Below, in pieces: positions 9,062 to 16,326 of a stretch of 64,000 nt of DNA (position 1 is the stretch's first letter; each line of letters begins with the position of its first letter). The notes under the pieces were generated by a model. That model did not search any database. It was not told the DNA's origin and saw nothing but the letters and a program-made list of their open reading frames with translations. The translations under genes were made by a program, and so were the position numbers. This DNA comes from Nitrospiria bacterium (GTDB taxonomy: Bacteria > Nitrospirota > Nitrospiria > JACQBZ01). The DNA lies in the NCBI GenBank assembly GCA_035498035.1, contig DATKAN010000023.1:29087-93086 (forward strand), read 5' to 3'.

Positions 9062-10491
9062 CCATTTATCGATTCATCGCGGCGGTATTGCCGGCCGCGC
9101 TGCTCTCCGGCTGCATCACCGTCGGCCCCGACTACCACAGGCCGAAAATCGACGTCCCCGACCGTTGGCCGGCCGAGAAAACCGAGGCCGCCGTGCCGGT
9201 TCGGTGGTGGGATAGCTACAACGATCCGGTGCTCGACGCCATGGTCGACGAGGCGCTCGCCCACAATTCCGATCTGGCGCTGGCCGTGGCGCGCTTGGAC
9301 GAAGCCCGGGCTCAGCTCGGCGTTGCCCGCGCCGACCAGTTTCCGGGCGTCGCCGCCGGCGCCGGCGCGTCGCGCAACCGGATCTCGGAGAAAAGCCCCC
9401 TTTTCTTCCCGGGCTTTGATCCGACGTTCAACGATTTGAACGCCTCCGTCAGCGCCTCGTGGGAAATCGATTTCTGGGGCAAGTATCGGCGCGCCACCGA
9501 GGCGGCGCGCGCCGACCTGTTCGCCTCCGCGTCCAATCGGGACGCGGTCCGGCTGGCCCTGATCGCCGACGTGGCCCGGGGCTACTTCAACTTGCGATCG
9601 CTCGATGCGCAGATCGCCGTCACCCGGCAGACCGTGAAGACCCGTCTCGACTCGCTGGAGCTTCAGCGCAAACGTTTCGAGGCGGGCGTGGCCTCCGAGC
9701 TGGAGCTGCACCAGGTGGAGGCGGATGCCTACTCGGCGCAGGCGCTGCTGCCCTTTCTTGAAAACCAACTTGCGCAGCAGGAAACCGCCCTCTCCGTGCT
9801 CCTCGGCCGCAGCCCGCGGGAGATTATCGGCGCGGCTCCCGAGCGCGGATCGGTGATCGAGGCGATCAGCGTTCCGCCGGCCGTGCCGGCCGGGCTGCCT
9901 TCCGATCTTCTGGAGCGCCGTCCCGACCTGCGTGAAGCGGAGCAGCGGCTGGTGGCCGCGAATGCCCGCATCGGGCAGGCCAAGGCCGCTTATTTCCCGT
10001 CGATCCCGTTGACCGGAGCCTTCGGCACAGAGAGCGCCAAGCTCGCCGATCTTTTCACGGCCCCGGCCCGCGTCTGGCTCGTCTCGGTCTCCGCCGCACA
10101 AACGATCTTCGACGCCGGGCGAATCGGCTCCCAGGTGGAGGCGTCGCGGGCCCGCGAGCGGCAGGCGCTGGCCCAATACCGATCGGCTATTCAGAACGCG
10201 TTCAAGGACACGCAGGACGCCCTGGTGGCGCAGCGCAAGGCGCGCGAGCGACTGGAAGCGGAGCAGGCGCGCGTCGCCTCGCTTCAGAAAGCGCTGGAGC
10301 TGGCCCGGTTACGGTACGACAACGGTGAATCCAGCCTTCTCGATGTGCTGGATGCCGAACGCGGCTTACTCGGCGCTCAGCTCGACCGGGTCGAGGCGCA
10401 ACGCGCCCAGCTCGTCGCGACGGCGGATTTATTCAAGGCGCTGGGCGGCGGGTGGGAGGATCAACCTCGGCCACGAGGGCCGTCGGGATAG
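9058..10491 (+). CDS. Outer-membrane efflux lipoprotein (OprM/NodT family)
   Basis: The 477-residue protein starts with a lipoprotein signal (AVLPAALLSGC, acylated Cys near residue 20) and the family motif TVGPDYHRP. Two repeats of the outer-membrane efflux domain follow, with long amphipathic helices; ERRPDLREAEQRLVAANARI marks the start of the second. It forms the trimeric exit channel for the pump encoded upstream. ATGA overlap with the pump gene fixes the start. No clear terminator follows; the next genes are on the opposite strand. Confidence 0.95.
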   Translation: MTIYRFIAAVLPAALLSGCITVGPDYHRPKIDVPDRWPAEKTEAAVPVRWWDSYNDPVLDAMVDEALAHNSDLALAVARLDEARAQLGVARADQFPGVAAGAGASRNRISEKSPLFFPGFDPTFNDLNASVSASWEIDFWGKYRRATEAARADLFASASNRDAVRLALIADVARGYFNLRSLDAQIAVTRQTVKTRLDSLELQRKRFEAGVASELELHQVEADAYSAQALLPFLENQLAQQETALSVLLGRSPREIIGAAPERGSVIEAISVPPAVPAGLPSDLLERRPDLREAEQRLVAANARIGQAKAAYFPSIPLTGAFGTESAKLADLFTAPARVWLVSVSAAQTIFDAGRIGSQVEASRARERQALAQYRSAIQNAFKDTQDALVAQRKARERLEAEQARVASLQKALELARLRYDNGESSLLDVLDAERGLLGAQLDRVEAQRAQLVATADLFKALGGGWEDQPRPRGPSG

Positions 10492-10578
10492 GAGGGAATA
10501 TTGATTGAGCGGTAAGTTGCCCGGGGGGAAATTGTTCATTCATCTCCCCGGCCCGCGGGTCCGGAGTCGATGTCGCAT

Positions 10579-11106
10579 TTAGTGGAACCCGCTTCGCCAG
10601 ACCGTTGAGCCCAAGGTCCACCCAAGCACGCCGATGCCTCCGTAGAGAAGGAGCGAAGGCCCTCCGAGCTTGATATCCTGATAGGAGGGCAGGGCGGCAA
10701 AGAGGATCATGGATATCAGGTAAACCCCGCCAAACCACCAGCCCCATTGATGGTGAACCCAACAAGGGGCGGCCAGGCGGATCAGGCCGTACCACCCAAG
10801 GGGCAGATAGAGGAGGGGGGCGAAGGCCACGAAGGCGCCGTTGATCAGGTTGATTCCTTGGAAGGTGACCGACCCAAGCACCCAGCCCTGTCCGGATCGT
10901 TTGGGCCAGACCGAAAACGCGGTCGGCTTGGCCAGCCAAAGAAGCCCGACGACGAGATGGGCCAGTTCGTGGGCCAGGGTGCCCGGAAGGGCGAGCAGCG
11001 CGAAGCGCCCCATCGAGGCGCGCGCGGACCGGAGTATGAGATACCAGACAAGCGCGACGGTCGCGCTGGGCAGGAAGCCCGCCGGCGGAACGGGGAGCTG
11101 AGTCAT
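10579..11106 (-). CDS. Integral membrane protein with HEXXH motif (M50-like peptidase candidate)
   Basis: The 175-residue protein has four or five hydrophobic segments. The second contains AHELAHLVVGLLW (near residue 45), a zinc-binding HEXXH inside a membrane helix, as in site-2 and M50 peptidases. The distal Asp motif of that family (often N/DG or LDP) is not obvious; NGAF and LGGPSL are weak candidates, so peptidase activity is uncertain. The ATG at 11106 overlaps the stop of the HIT gene (ATGA), so the two are co-translated. Confidence 0.7.
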   Translation of the reverse strand: MTQLPVPPAGFLPSATVALVWYLILRSARASMGRFALLALPGTLAHELAHLVVGLLWLAKPTAFSVWPKRSGQGWVLGSVTFQGINLINGAFVAFAPLLYLPLGWYGLIRLAAPCWVHHQWGWWFGGVYLISMILFAALPSYQDIKLGGPSLLLYGGIGVLGWTLGSTVWRSGFH

Positions 11107-11582
11107 GTCGGGACGCGGGCGATCAAGGCGGCGCGGATCGTCTCCAACAGGCGGCCGTGGTCCGCGGGATCGAAGCGGGGCGCGGCGGACCAATCATAGC
11201 TCCAGGGATGCGCGCCGCGAAGGGCGGCGGGTTCGTCGTCGAAGCGCGGGATGACGTGGGCGTGGAGCGCCGGCTCGGCGTTGCCGAACAGCGCGTAGTT
11301 GATGCGCCGTGCGCCGGCGGCCTCGAGCACGGCGTCGCCGAGGGCCGCCATGTCCTCGAGAAACGCGGCGCGGTCCCGGCCCGTCAGCGCGTTTAAGTGC
11401 GGGACCACCGGATCGGGAAGCAGCAGGCTGTAGCCGCGCAGGAATTGTCGCGCGCCGAGCACCGCCCAGCCGGATCGCATGCGGAGTATCTGCGCCGGCT
11501 CATTTCCAGCGCGAAGCCGCTCCACCATCTCATGAATCGCCGTCCTCAAGGGGCCCTTGCCTCCGAGCGCCGCGGAACGCAC
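11103..11582 (-). CDS. HIT-family nucleotide hydrolase/transferase
   Basis: This roughly 159-residue protein carries the histidine-triad signature as HAHVIPRF (near residue 115) after NYALFGNAEPAL; the third His is replaced by Arg. Relatives hydrolyse Ap4A or nucleoside phosphoramidates. The longest frame starts with GTG at 11582; an ATG at 11528 (MVERLRAG) is also possible. It is followed with overlap by the HEXXH membrane protein and lies downstream of cysQ on the same strand. Confidence 0.8.
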   Translation of the reverse strand: MRSAALGGKGPLRTAIHEMVERLRAGNEPAQILRMRSGWAVLGARQFLRGYSLLLPDPVVPHLNALTGRDRAAFLEDMAALGDAVLEAAGARRINYALFGNAEPALHAHVIPRFDDEPAALRGAHPWSYDWSAAPRFDPADHGRLLETIRAALIARVPT

Positions 11583-11624
11583 GCCGTCGTCATCCCCCGC
11601 GCGCGAGGCCGCGGGCGGATTGCA

Positions 11625-12428
11625 CTACAGATACTCCGGCCAGGGAAAGGGCGGGGCGCCGCAGACGATAAACGGCGGGTTCATCAGCGACGGTTTATTG
11701 TAACGCAGCCGCCGACCCGACAGGTCGGTCACCTTGCCGCCCGCCTCTTCCACCACGCATTGGGCGGCGGCGATGTCCCATTCCATCGTCGGCCCGAAGC
11801 GCGGATAAAGATGGGCGCGCCCCTCGGCCACAAGACACAATTTCAACGAGCTGCCGATTTCCAGGGATTCCGACGGGCCGATTTTGCGCAGCAGCTCTTC
11901 CACCTTGGCGTCGGGGTGCGAGCGGCTGACGACGAGGGTGACGCCGCTGACCCGGTAATCGCTCACCACGATCCGTTCCGGCGGCTCAGGGCCCTTCCGC
12001 TTGAAGGAGCCCGCGCCGCGCGCCGCGTAATAGAGCTCCTCCATCGCCGGAGCGTAGACCACGCCCAGCGCCGGCTCGCCCCGCTCGATCAGCGCCACGT
12101 TGACCGTGAACTCGTCGCGCCGCTTGATGAACTCCTTGGTTCCGTCCAGCGGATCGATCAGCCAGTAACGCCCCCAGGCTTCCCGTTCCGTGTAGGGAAC
12201 CTCCTTCGACTCCTCGGACAAGACGGGCCACGTCGGCGTCAGCGCGCGCAATCCTTCCATGAGCAGGCGATTGGACGCCAGATCCGCCCGCGTGAGCGGG
12301 GAGTCCCCTTCCGTCTTGTAGGTGGTCTCAAAGTCGCCGCGCGCGTAGACTTCCATGATCGCCGCGCCGGCCTTCTCGGCCAGCGCGACGACTTGAGGCA
12401 GCAACGATTCCAGGTCTGCCGTATCCAA
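11625..12428 (-). CDS. cysQ: 3'(2'),5'-bisphosphate nucleotidase, inositol monophosphatase family (CysQ)
   Basis: CysQ removes phosphate from PAP, the by-product of sulfate assimilation. The protein shows the family metal sites in order: LSEES, WLIDPLDGTKEFIKR (near residue 105) and PTMEWDIAAA, with about 267 residues as usual. The start was set at TTG 12428 because AAGGAG (12439-12444 on this strand) precedes it and because the ATG/GTG codons at 12461 and 12479 lie within or ahead of a consensus promoter. The resulting N-terminus (LESLLPQVVALAEKAG) fits the family. Confidence 0.88.
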   Translation of the reverse strand: MDTADLESLLPQVVALAEKAGAAIMEVYARGDFETTYKTEGDSPLTRADLASNRLLMEGLRALTPTWPVLSEESKEVPYTEREAWGRYWLIDPLDGTKEFIKRRDEFTVNVALIERGEPALGVVYAPAMEELYYAARGAGSFKRKGPEPPERIVVSDYRVSGVTLVVSRSHPDAKVEELLRKIGPSESLEIGSSLKLCLVAEGRAHLYPRFGPTMEWDIAAAQCVVEEAGGKVTDLSGRRLRYNKPSLMNPPFIVCGAPPFPWPEYL

Positions 12429-12450
12429 CGTAATAAATCTCCTTTTCTCT

Positions 12451-12479
12451 TTTATACGCATTATCCTCGGGCGTGTCAA
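12451..12479 (-). promoter_or_regulatory. Sigma70-type promoter of cysQ
   Basis: On the minus strand TTGACA (12474-12479) and TATAAA (12451-12456) are 17 bases apart. Transcription would start near 12444, which leaves only the TTG start for the gene. Confidence 0.75.
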
Positions 12480-12559
12480 TATTCGGGATTGGCGCGAGCG
12501 CGAGAATGGAGGGGAGCCGATATTCCTTGAGGTCGGACCTTGACGGTTTGTCCTGCCCT

Positions 12560-12934
12560 TTAAATATTAAAAAGAATAAGCCCTTCAATGCTCTTATAAT
12601 GCTTCAAGTTGCGAGTGACCAATGGGAGCTTCTTGACGAGAGCGGTCGCCGCGATGAGGGCGTCTTCTTTTTCCAGGGAAGGATGTCGTCTCCGAAGGTC
12701 GGAATAGGTCCCGGCAATACGGTCATCCAGCGGAATGATCCGGTGCCGTCGAAGCGTGAACAAAATGGCCTGGCGTTCGGCATCTTTCAGCCCCGGCTTT
12801 GACAGAAGGTCCTTCTTTGTCACAACGGAGTAATAAACCTCGAATCCTCTGCCTTCGAAAATCGCCCCGAGAAGGCCGGTGTTGAGGTAATCGATCAGTA
12901 TGTCGGTGTCGATCAGGAGTTTGACTTTTGCCAA
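12560..12934 (-). CDS. PIN-domain toxin (VapC-like)
   Basis: The 124-residue protein is a PIN-domain ribonuclease. Acidic residues are seen in LLIDTDILIDYL (first Asp near residue 9), in EKEDALIAATAL (near 88) and at the end of the conserved core in LVTRNLKHY. VapC toxins cleave tRNA or rRNA when their antitoxin is lost. It follows and overlaps the antitoxin gene by 22 bases, the usual order. The RNA target cannot be predicted. Confidence 0.88.
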   Translation of the reverse strand: MAKVKLLIDTDILIDYLNTGLLGAIFEGRGFEVYYSVVTKKDLLSKPGLKDAERQAILFTLRRHRIIPLDDRIAGTYSDLRRRHPSLEKEDALIAATALVKKLPLVTRNLKHYKSIEGLILFNI

Positions 12935-13179
12935 TCGCGGATCTCTTTGAGGAAGGGTTCATCCGACCGATCGCGGGAGCCTTTGCGGATCTCCCGAACG
13001 TGCGCGACGCTGTCCTTCACGTCCGAATGGCCGTAGGGATTGAACCGCTCGCGAACGACGTCTTCCAACAGACTGACGGGATAGACCCCTTTCTTCCGGG
13101 CCTCCTTGATCAGGAGGCGTTTGAGACGGGGATCGAACGAGAGCGTCCATTTTTCCTTTTTCAAAGATGTCTTGGGCAT
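12913..13179 (-). CDS. Antitoxin of the VapC-like toxin
   Basis: This 88-residue basic protein begins PKTSLKKEKWTLSFDPRLK, which looks like the beta-strand and first helix of a ribbon-helix-helix DNA-binding domain, and ends in an acidic/amphipathic tail likely to wrap the toxin. It precedes and overlaps the PIN gene and is read from a consensus promoter carrying a palindrome, as expected for autoregulation. Exact antitoxin family not assigned. Confidence 0.75.
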   Translation of the reverse strand: MPKTSLKKEKWTLSFDPRLKRLLIKEARKKGVYPVSLLEDVVRERFNPYGHSDVKDSVAHVREIRKGSRDRSDEPFLKEIRDWQKSNS

Positions 13180-13209
13180 GGTTCAACCGTTTGTATTAAT
13201 CATACGCAT

Positions 13210-13238
13210 ATTATACGTATAATTATACCGCCTGTCAA
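13210..13238 (-). promoter_or_regulatory. Promoter and operator of the toxin-antitoxin pair
   Basis: On the minus strand TTGACA (13233-13238) and TATAAT (13210-13215) are both perfect and 17 bases apart. A 12-base perfect palindrome, TTATACGTATAA (13211-13222), overlaps the -10 box and is a likely operator for the antitoxin. Confidence 0.8.
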
Positions 13239-13288
13239 TGCGGATTATTTTATCGCTCCACTGATCCATGGCTCCATTCTCCAGCCCC

Positions 13289-13307
13289 TCCCCCGCGCGC
13301 GAGGCCG
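13289..13307. repeat. 19-base repeat, copy 2 (copy 1 at 11593-11611)
   Basis: TCCCCCGCGCGCGAGGCCG occurs exactly at 13289-13307 and at 11593-11611. Both copies are close to gene 3' ends, and similar loosely conserved bases follow (CTACAG). Here CCCCTCC and GGAGGGG around it can form a hairpin. Role unknown. Confidence 0.5.
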
Positions 13308-13345
13308 GAGGGGAGCGGATAGTTCTACAGGTCCGACCCGGCCAG

Positions 13346-13618
13346 TCACATCTCTTTGTGTCGAAGCGCGTTAAGATCATCAATGGCTTTTAGCGCCTCC
13401 AGACGTGCTTTCTCAATCGAGTTTTGCAACCAATCGTGGTCCTGGACGGTATTTATTAATACGTGCCCACTGACGAAAGAAGGTTGCTGTGAGTCTTGAA
13501 CAACGCGCCACTTCTCTGACGGAGACCATTCGTAAAGTACATGGCCCACCAGTGAAAAAGATAGGGACAGATTTATTTTTAACGCTTTACGGGAGATGTA
13601 GAATTGAGGACGGAACAC
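13346..13618 (-). CDS. Hypothetical protein, possibly truncated
   Basis: The 90-residue frame has a plausible globular second half (HVLYEWSPSEKWRVVQDS, then DHDWLQNSIEKARLEALKAI and a charged end). Its first 20 residues come from a sequence that looks intergenic, so the original start may be lost. I recognise no family. It lies between two toxin-antitoxin-like modules in a repeat-rich stretch, so it could be a remnant of an accessory gene. Confidence 0.35.
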   Translation of the reverse strand: MFRPQFYISRKALKINLSLSFSLVGHVLYEWSPSEKWRVVQDSQQPSFVSGHVLINTVQDHDWLQNSIEKARLEALKAIDDLNALRHKEM

Positions 13619-13670
13619 GTCTTTCCTCTTCTCTCTCCGGCGGATGGGGTCGCGTGAAAATTGAAGACGG

Positions 13671-13698
13671 AAGAACGGCCCGCGCCGGAGGAATGATG
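13671..13698. repeat. 28-base direct repeat, left copy
   Basis: The 28-base sequence starting AAGAACGGCCCGCGCCGG is repeated exactly at 14550-14577 in the same orientation, and the next bases (GATTATA) also match. The copies bracket the DUF2283/PBECR2-like gene pair. Confidence 0.8.
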
Positions 13699-13710
13699 AG
13701 AGAGATTATA

Positions 13711-13815
13711 AAAGGTTAAAAGGAAAAAGGCAAAAGGAGAAAAAGGTAAAAGGCGTGAGGGGTGGGAGTGAGGGGCAAGGAGTTAGGAGTGAGGAGTAAG
13801 GTGTCAGGAGATAAG
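13711..13815. repeat. Purine-rich low-complexity tract
   Basis: Short units such as AAAAGG, then TGAGGAGTAAGG-like heptads, run for about 100 bases. A shorter stretch of the same kind (GTGAGGAGTAAGGAGTC) follows the other direct-repeat copy near 14617. The gap 13619-13958 holds these repeats and no convincing gene. Confidence 0.6.
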
Positions 13816-13958
13816 GATTCGGGAATCGGCTTCTTTCATCATTGCGCGGATCTTTCCCAGTTCCTTGGCCTTCCACCTTTTTGCCCAACCCATCTTGTGG
13901 GGCTTGCAGAGGGCGCAGGACCGCCGCTTTGTTCGATATTGTTTTCTCATTTTCGATT

Positions 13959-14180
13959 CTATTTCGCCGCTAAACTTTTCAGGGTTCGCACTCGAAAACC
14001 AACGATGGTGATGCCCACAACCTCTTTCTTCTTTTCGTCATAACGAACAATCACGCCCTCGCCGATATCGGTGCCAACGGCCGGGCGAGGCTTGCCGACC
14101 GAAATGTAGAGCACATCTGCTTCTTCGTCAAACTCCCAGTTGAGCGCCGGTTTACCCTCGAGAATTTTTAAGGTTTCCAT
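13959..14180 (-). CDS. DUF2283 family protein
   Basis: The 73-residue protein shows the DUF2283 signature WEFDEEADVLYISVGKPRP followed by GVIVRYDEKKKEVVGITIVG. The family is small, beta-rich and often sits beside toxin-like genes; no activity is established. It overlaps the end of the upstream PBECR2-like gene by 13 bases, so the two are a unit and it could act as the antitoxin (inference). Confidence 0.85.
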   Translation of the reverse strand: METLKILEGKPALNWEFDEEADVLYISVGKPRPAVGTDIGEGVIVRYDEKKKEVVGITIVGFRVRTLKSLAAK

Positions 14181-14479
14181 ATGGTTGATCTCCTTTTTGA
14201 AGGCGTAACCGTAAAATAGGCCGTCAGAACAAAGCCATCCTGACCTGACAGCTCTCTATAAGCCACGATGAGATGCTTCTGGGTCAGAGGTGTCTTAGAA
14301 TAAAACCGCACAGCCAGCAATTCGCCAAAGTCGCCTTCCTGTATTGAATCCGGGCTTGAGATGGTTTCGATCACTTTACCCTGTTGATCACGCATCTCCG
14401 GATGCCGTCGCGTGATATGACTCCATCTTTCTCGGGTGATTCGGATGGGAACCGCGTTTTTCGAATACGTAACGATCAT
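14168..14479 (-). CDS. PBECR2-like nuclease-fold protein, toxin candidate
   Basis: The 103-residue protein matches my recollection of the PBECR2 family (barnase/EndoU/colicin/RelE-like fold): IRITRERWSHITRRHPEM near the start, VIETISSPDSI in the middle and GFVLTAYFTV near the end. Such proteins are suspected RNases. It is the first gene of a two-gene unit with DUF2283, and the unit is bracketed by exact 28-base direct repeats. Toxicity is not shown by the sequence. Confidence 0.7.
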   Translation of the reverse strand: MIVTYSKNAVPIRITRERWSHITRRHPEMRDQQGKVIETISSPDSIQEGDFGELLAVRFYSKTPLTQKHLIVAYRELSGQDGFVLTAYFTVTPSKRRSTIWKP

Positions 14480-14549
14480 AACCTATAGGCCGGCCCGTTT
14501 ACAAACGTTACTTTATTTACGCAAACAGCTTGTAAGAATCAATGACTGC

Positions 14550-14577
14550 AAGAACGGCCCGCGCCGGAGGAATGATG
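14550..14577. repeat. 28-base direct repeat, right copy
   Basis: Exact match to 13671-13698, same orientation, on the other side of the PBECR2-like/DUF2283 pair. Confidence 0.8.
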
Positions 14578-14655
14578 CAGGGGATTATACCGTTTTATGG
14601 TGGAAGAGTCAAAAAGGGGTGAGGAGTAAGGAGTCATGGATTAAATGGCCCGTAG

Positions 14656-14677
14656 GGGCTGACCTATGTGTCAGCCC
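14656..14677. repeat. Intergenic hairpin
   Basis: GGGCTGAC (14656-14663) and GTCAGCCC (14670-14677) form an 8-base-pair stem with a 6-base loop. The wording around it resembles a short intergenic repeat I have seen in several bacterial phyla. Apart from this and the sigma54 site, the gap 14578-15050 shows nothing I can name. Confidence 0.45.
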
Positions 14678-14973
14678 GGGATGCAAAAGGATTAAGTAGA
14701 ATGGAGGAAATACCCCCCCTTTGACCCCTATATATAATGATGCAGATCGAATATATTGAAGCTTTCGGAAGCAATGGCCGGGGCGCGCCGATGCGTATTG
14801 GCTGTTGCTGCGAATGCAAATCATAGACATATTATGAACCGCGGTATACCATCCCACCATCCAACCTGAATGACGAGACATAGCGATCGGCCCGTTGACT
14901 GTCTTGCAATCCTCTTTTCGTATAAATCTTAAATCATGATCGTTCCCCATCCCATCACTCTCCGCGCAAAGCT

Positions 14974-14989
14974 TGGCACAGACCCTGCA
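14974..14989 (+). promoter_or_regulatory. Probable sigma54 promoter
   Basis: TGGCAC (14974-14979), five bases, CTGCA (14985-14989) matches the -24/-12 consensus except for C in place of the first T of the -12 element. The secreted-protein gene starts 61 bases after it. Confidence 0.55.
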
Positions 14990-15050
14990 ATTTGGTTTAA
15001 GCGCACGGGACAGATTCACAACGGAGTAGAACAACCACAGGAGGTGGCCG

Positions 15051-15413
15051 ATGTTTCGAATCGCAGCGTTTTTAGCTTCCGGTTTTGTCAGTTTTCTCTT
15101 GGTCAGCACGGTGGTGGCGCAGCAGCTGGCCTCGACTTCTTTGGAGGTCAAGCCCGCGGCCGACGGCCGGCTGAAGATGGCCGCGGTGCGTCATCTCAGC
15201 GGGACGGTCAAGGACGTCGATCTGACGGCCCACACCCTCACCATTAAAAACCGGCGGGGGGAACAGAGTTTCGTGATCTCGCCGGAGACGCAGCTCAAGA
15301 AGGGACGGGAGCGTTTGAGACTGGACGGATTGCAGCGGGAGTCGAAGGTGACCGTGAGCTACTGGGATCGCGACGGGAAAAAAGAGGCCGGGGTGATCCA
15401 ACTGGCGAAGTGA
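15051..15413 (+). CDS. Small secreted beta-rich protein (DUF5666-like)
   Basis: The 120-residue product has a signal peptide (ASGFVSFLLVSTVVA, cleavage after VVAQQ) and an OB-like stretch: HLSGTVKDVDLTAHTLTI, SFVISPETQL and SKVTVSYWDRDGKK. That pattern resembles DUF5666-type periplasmic proteins, whose role is unknown. CAGGAGGTGG precedes the ATG. It appears to be a single-gene unit with a likely sigma54 promoter before it and a hairpin terminator after it. Confidence 0.75.
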   Translation: MFRIAAFLASGFVSFLLVSTVVAQQLASTSLEVKPAADGRLKMAAVRHLSGTVKDVDLTAHTLTIKNRRGEQSFVISPETQLKKGRERLRLDGLQRESKVTVSYWDRDGKKEAGVIQLAK

Positions 15414-15444
15414 TGGATATTGAGACGGTCCCGTGTCGTTTCAT

Positions 15445-15478
15445 AAAAGGCTCACGCCTGTCCGGGTGGGCCTTTTAA
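15445..15478 (+). terminator. Intrinsic terminator
   Basis: AAAAGGCTCAC and GTGGGCCTTTT can pair (one bulge or mismatch), with the T tract on the + strand. It lies about 30 bases after the secreted-protein gene. Confidence 0.7.
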
Positions 15479-15568
15479 TTTCAATCGGAGGATCGGTTCC
15501 TCCACTCCTTGTCTTTGGGTCAAATAGATGATGTGATGGTTTTAAAAATAGTTGACCAGGCCTGACGG

Positions 15569-15943
15569 GTGAATTATCATGAAGGCATGTTGTTCAACAT
15601 GTTCCAATCCCAGTCCGACCCGGCCTTGAACATAACGCCGGAAGCCTTGAAGGCAAAGCTGGATCGCGGGGAGAAGATCGTCCTGGTGGATGTCCGCGAG
15701 CCCTGGGAGGTGGCGATCAACCGTCTCAATGACGCCGTGGTCATTCCGATGGACGAGCTGGGCCGGCGGTATTCGGAACTCAATCCCGACGCCGAGATCG
15801 TCGTTTACTGCCACGTGGGCGGACGAAGCCTCAAGGCGACCCGTTTTCTGAAGGACCGGCAGTTCAAAAACGTTAAAAACCTGGCCGGCGGGATCGAGGC
15901 CTGGTCGTTGAAGGTCGACCCGAAGGTTCCACGCTACCGCTGA
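15569..15943 (+). CDS. Rhodanese-domain protein
   Basis: A single rhodanese domain of about 110 residues. The active-site loop reads YCHVGGRSLKAT with the catalytic Cys near residue 82, and the CH2A-like segment LVDVREPWEVAINRL is intact. Such proteins carry or transfer persulfide sulfur. There is no signal peptide, so it is cytoplasmic. Start is uncertain: GTG 15569, ATG 15587 or ATG 15599; none has a strong ribosome site. Confidence 0.88.
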   Translation: MNYHEGMLFNMFQSQSDPALNITPEALKAKLDRGEKIVLVDVREPWEVAINRLNDAVVIPMDELGRRYSELNPDAEIVVYCHVGGRSLKATRFLKDRQFKNVKNLAGGIEAWSLKVDPKVPRYR

Positions 15944-16070
15944 ACGAAATCGGAACCTGATTCTCTCCCTCCGGTTCTCTTCATCCAAAATCCCTCATTA
16001 TATCGAGCCCCCTTGGTAGACAGGTTCAAAATCGTACGCCCGGACCTCCGCCGGATTGAGAAAAACGGAC

Positions 16071-16098
16071 TTGACAGCGGAGGAAAAACTGCTATATT
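16071..16098 (+). promoter_or_regulatory. Promoter ahead of c-di-GMP riboswitch 1
   Basis: TTGACA (16071-16076) and TATATT (16093-16098) with a 16-base spacer. Transcription from about 16105 would include the aptamer and the terminator before the large envelope operon. Confidence 0.65.
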
Positions 16099-16189
16099 TG
16101 ATACCGAAACATTTTTCATTTCCGGGAAGGAATTTCGTCGGCCCGCATCCCGGACGGTTTCGAACCAATCGCAACACGACATTTGACCC

Positions 16190-16276
16190 TTTGATCAGAG
16201 CAAACCAGGGGAAACCCTGGGACGCAGAGCAACGGGGCTAAAGGAGGAAAGTTCTCTTCCAGGCCCGCCGAGCCGC
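16190..16276 (+). promoter_or_regulatory. Cyclic di-GMP-I (GEMM-I) riboswitch 1
   Basis: The conserved GEMM-I core is present: CAGAGCAAACC, a six-pair stem CCAGGG/CCCTGG capped by a GAAA tetraloop, GGGACGCAGAGC, then ACGGGGCTAAA, a second hairpin and GGCCCGCCGAGCC. The base before CAAACC, equivalent to G20 of the Vibrio Vc2 aptamer, is G, which favours c-di-GMP over cGAMP. The 3' end overlaps the 5' arm of a terminator. It precedes the triheme lipoprotein gene. Confidence 0.93.
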
Positions 16277-16305
16277 CGAAGGAAATTCCTTTGGCGGCTT
16301 TTTTT
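16271..16305 (+). terminator. Terminator of riboswitch 1 (expression platform)
   Basis: AGCCGCCGAAGGAA pairs with TTCCTTTGGCGGCT around a very short loop and is followed by seven Ts. The 5' arm is shared with the end of the aptamer, so ligand binding should shift the balance between readthrough and termination. The direction of control is not deducible. Confidence 0.88.
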
Positions 16306-16326
16306 ATTTTTGGCGAGGAGGGACCC

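Noticed and set aside
5599..10491. Long overlapping frames within the RND genes, including extensions ahead of the pump and channel genes
   Set aside because: They are shadows created by GC-rich codon bias. The starts at 5816 and 9058 have ribosome sites or stop-start overlaps and match the families.
13183..13383. 66-codon minus-strand frame over the toxin-antitoxin promoter
   Set aside because: It lies across a consensus promoter and a repeat, has no ribosome site and no recognisable protein pattern.
13711..13815. Possible CRISPR or satellite array
   Set aside because: The units are irregular purine-rich heptads without constant repeats and spacers.
14609..15151. 180-codon minus-strand frame across the 14.6-15.1 kb gap
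   Set aside because: It runs through a hairpin repeat and a sigma54-like site and into the opposite strand of a real gene; the amino-acid pattern is not protein-like.
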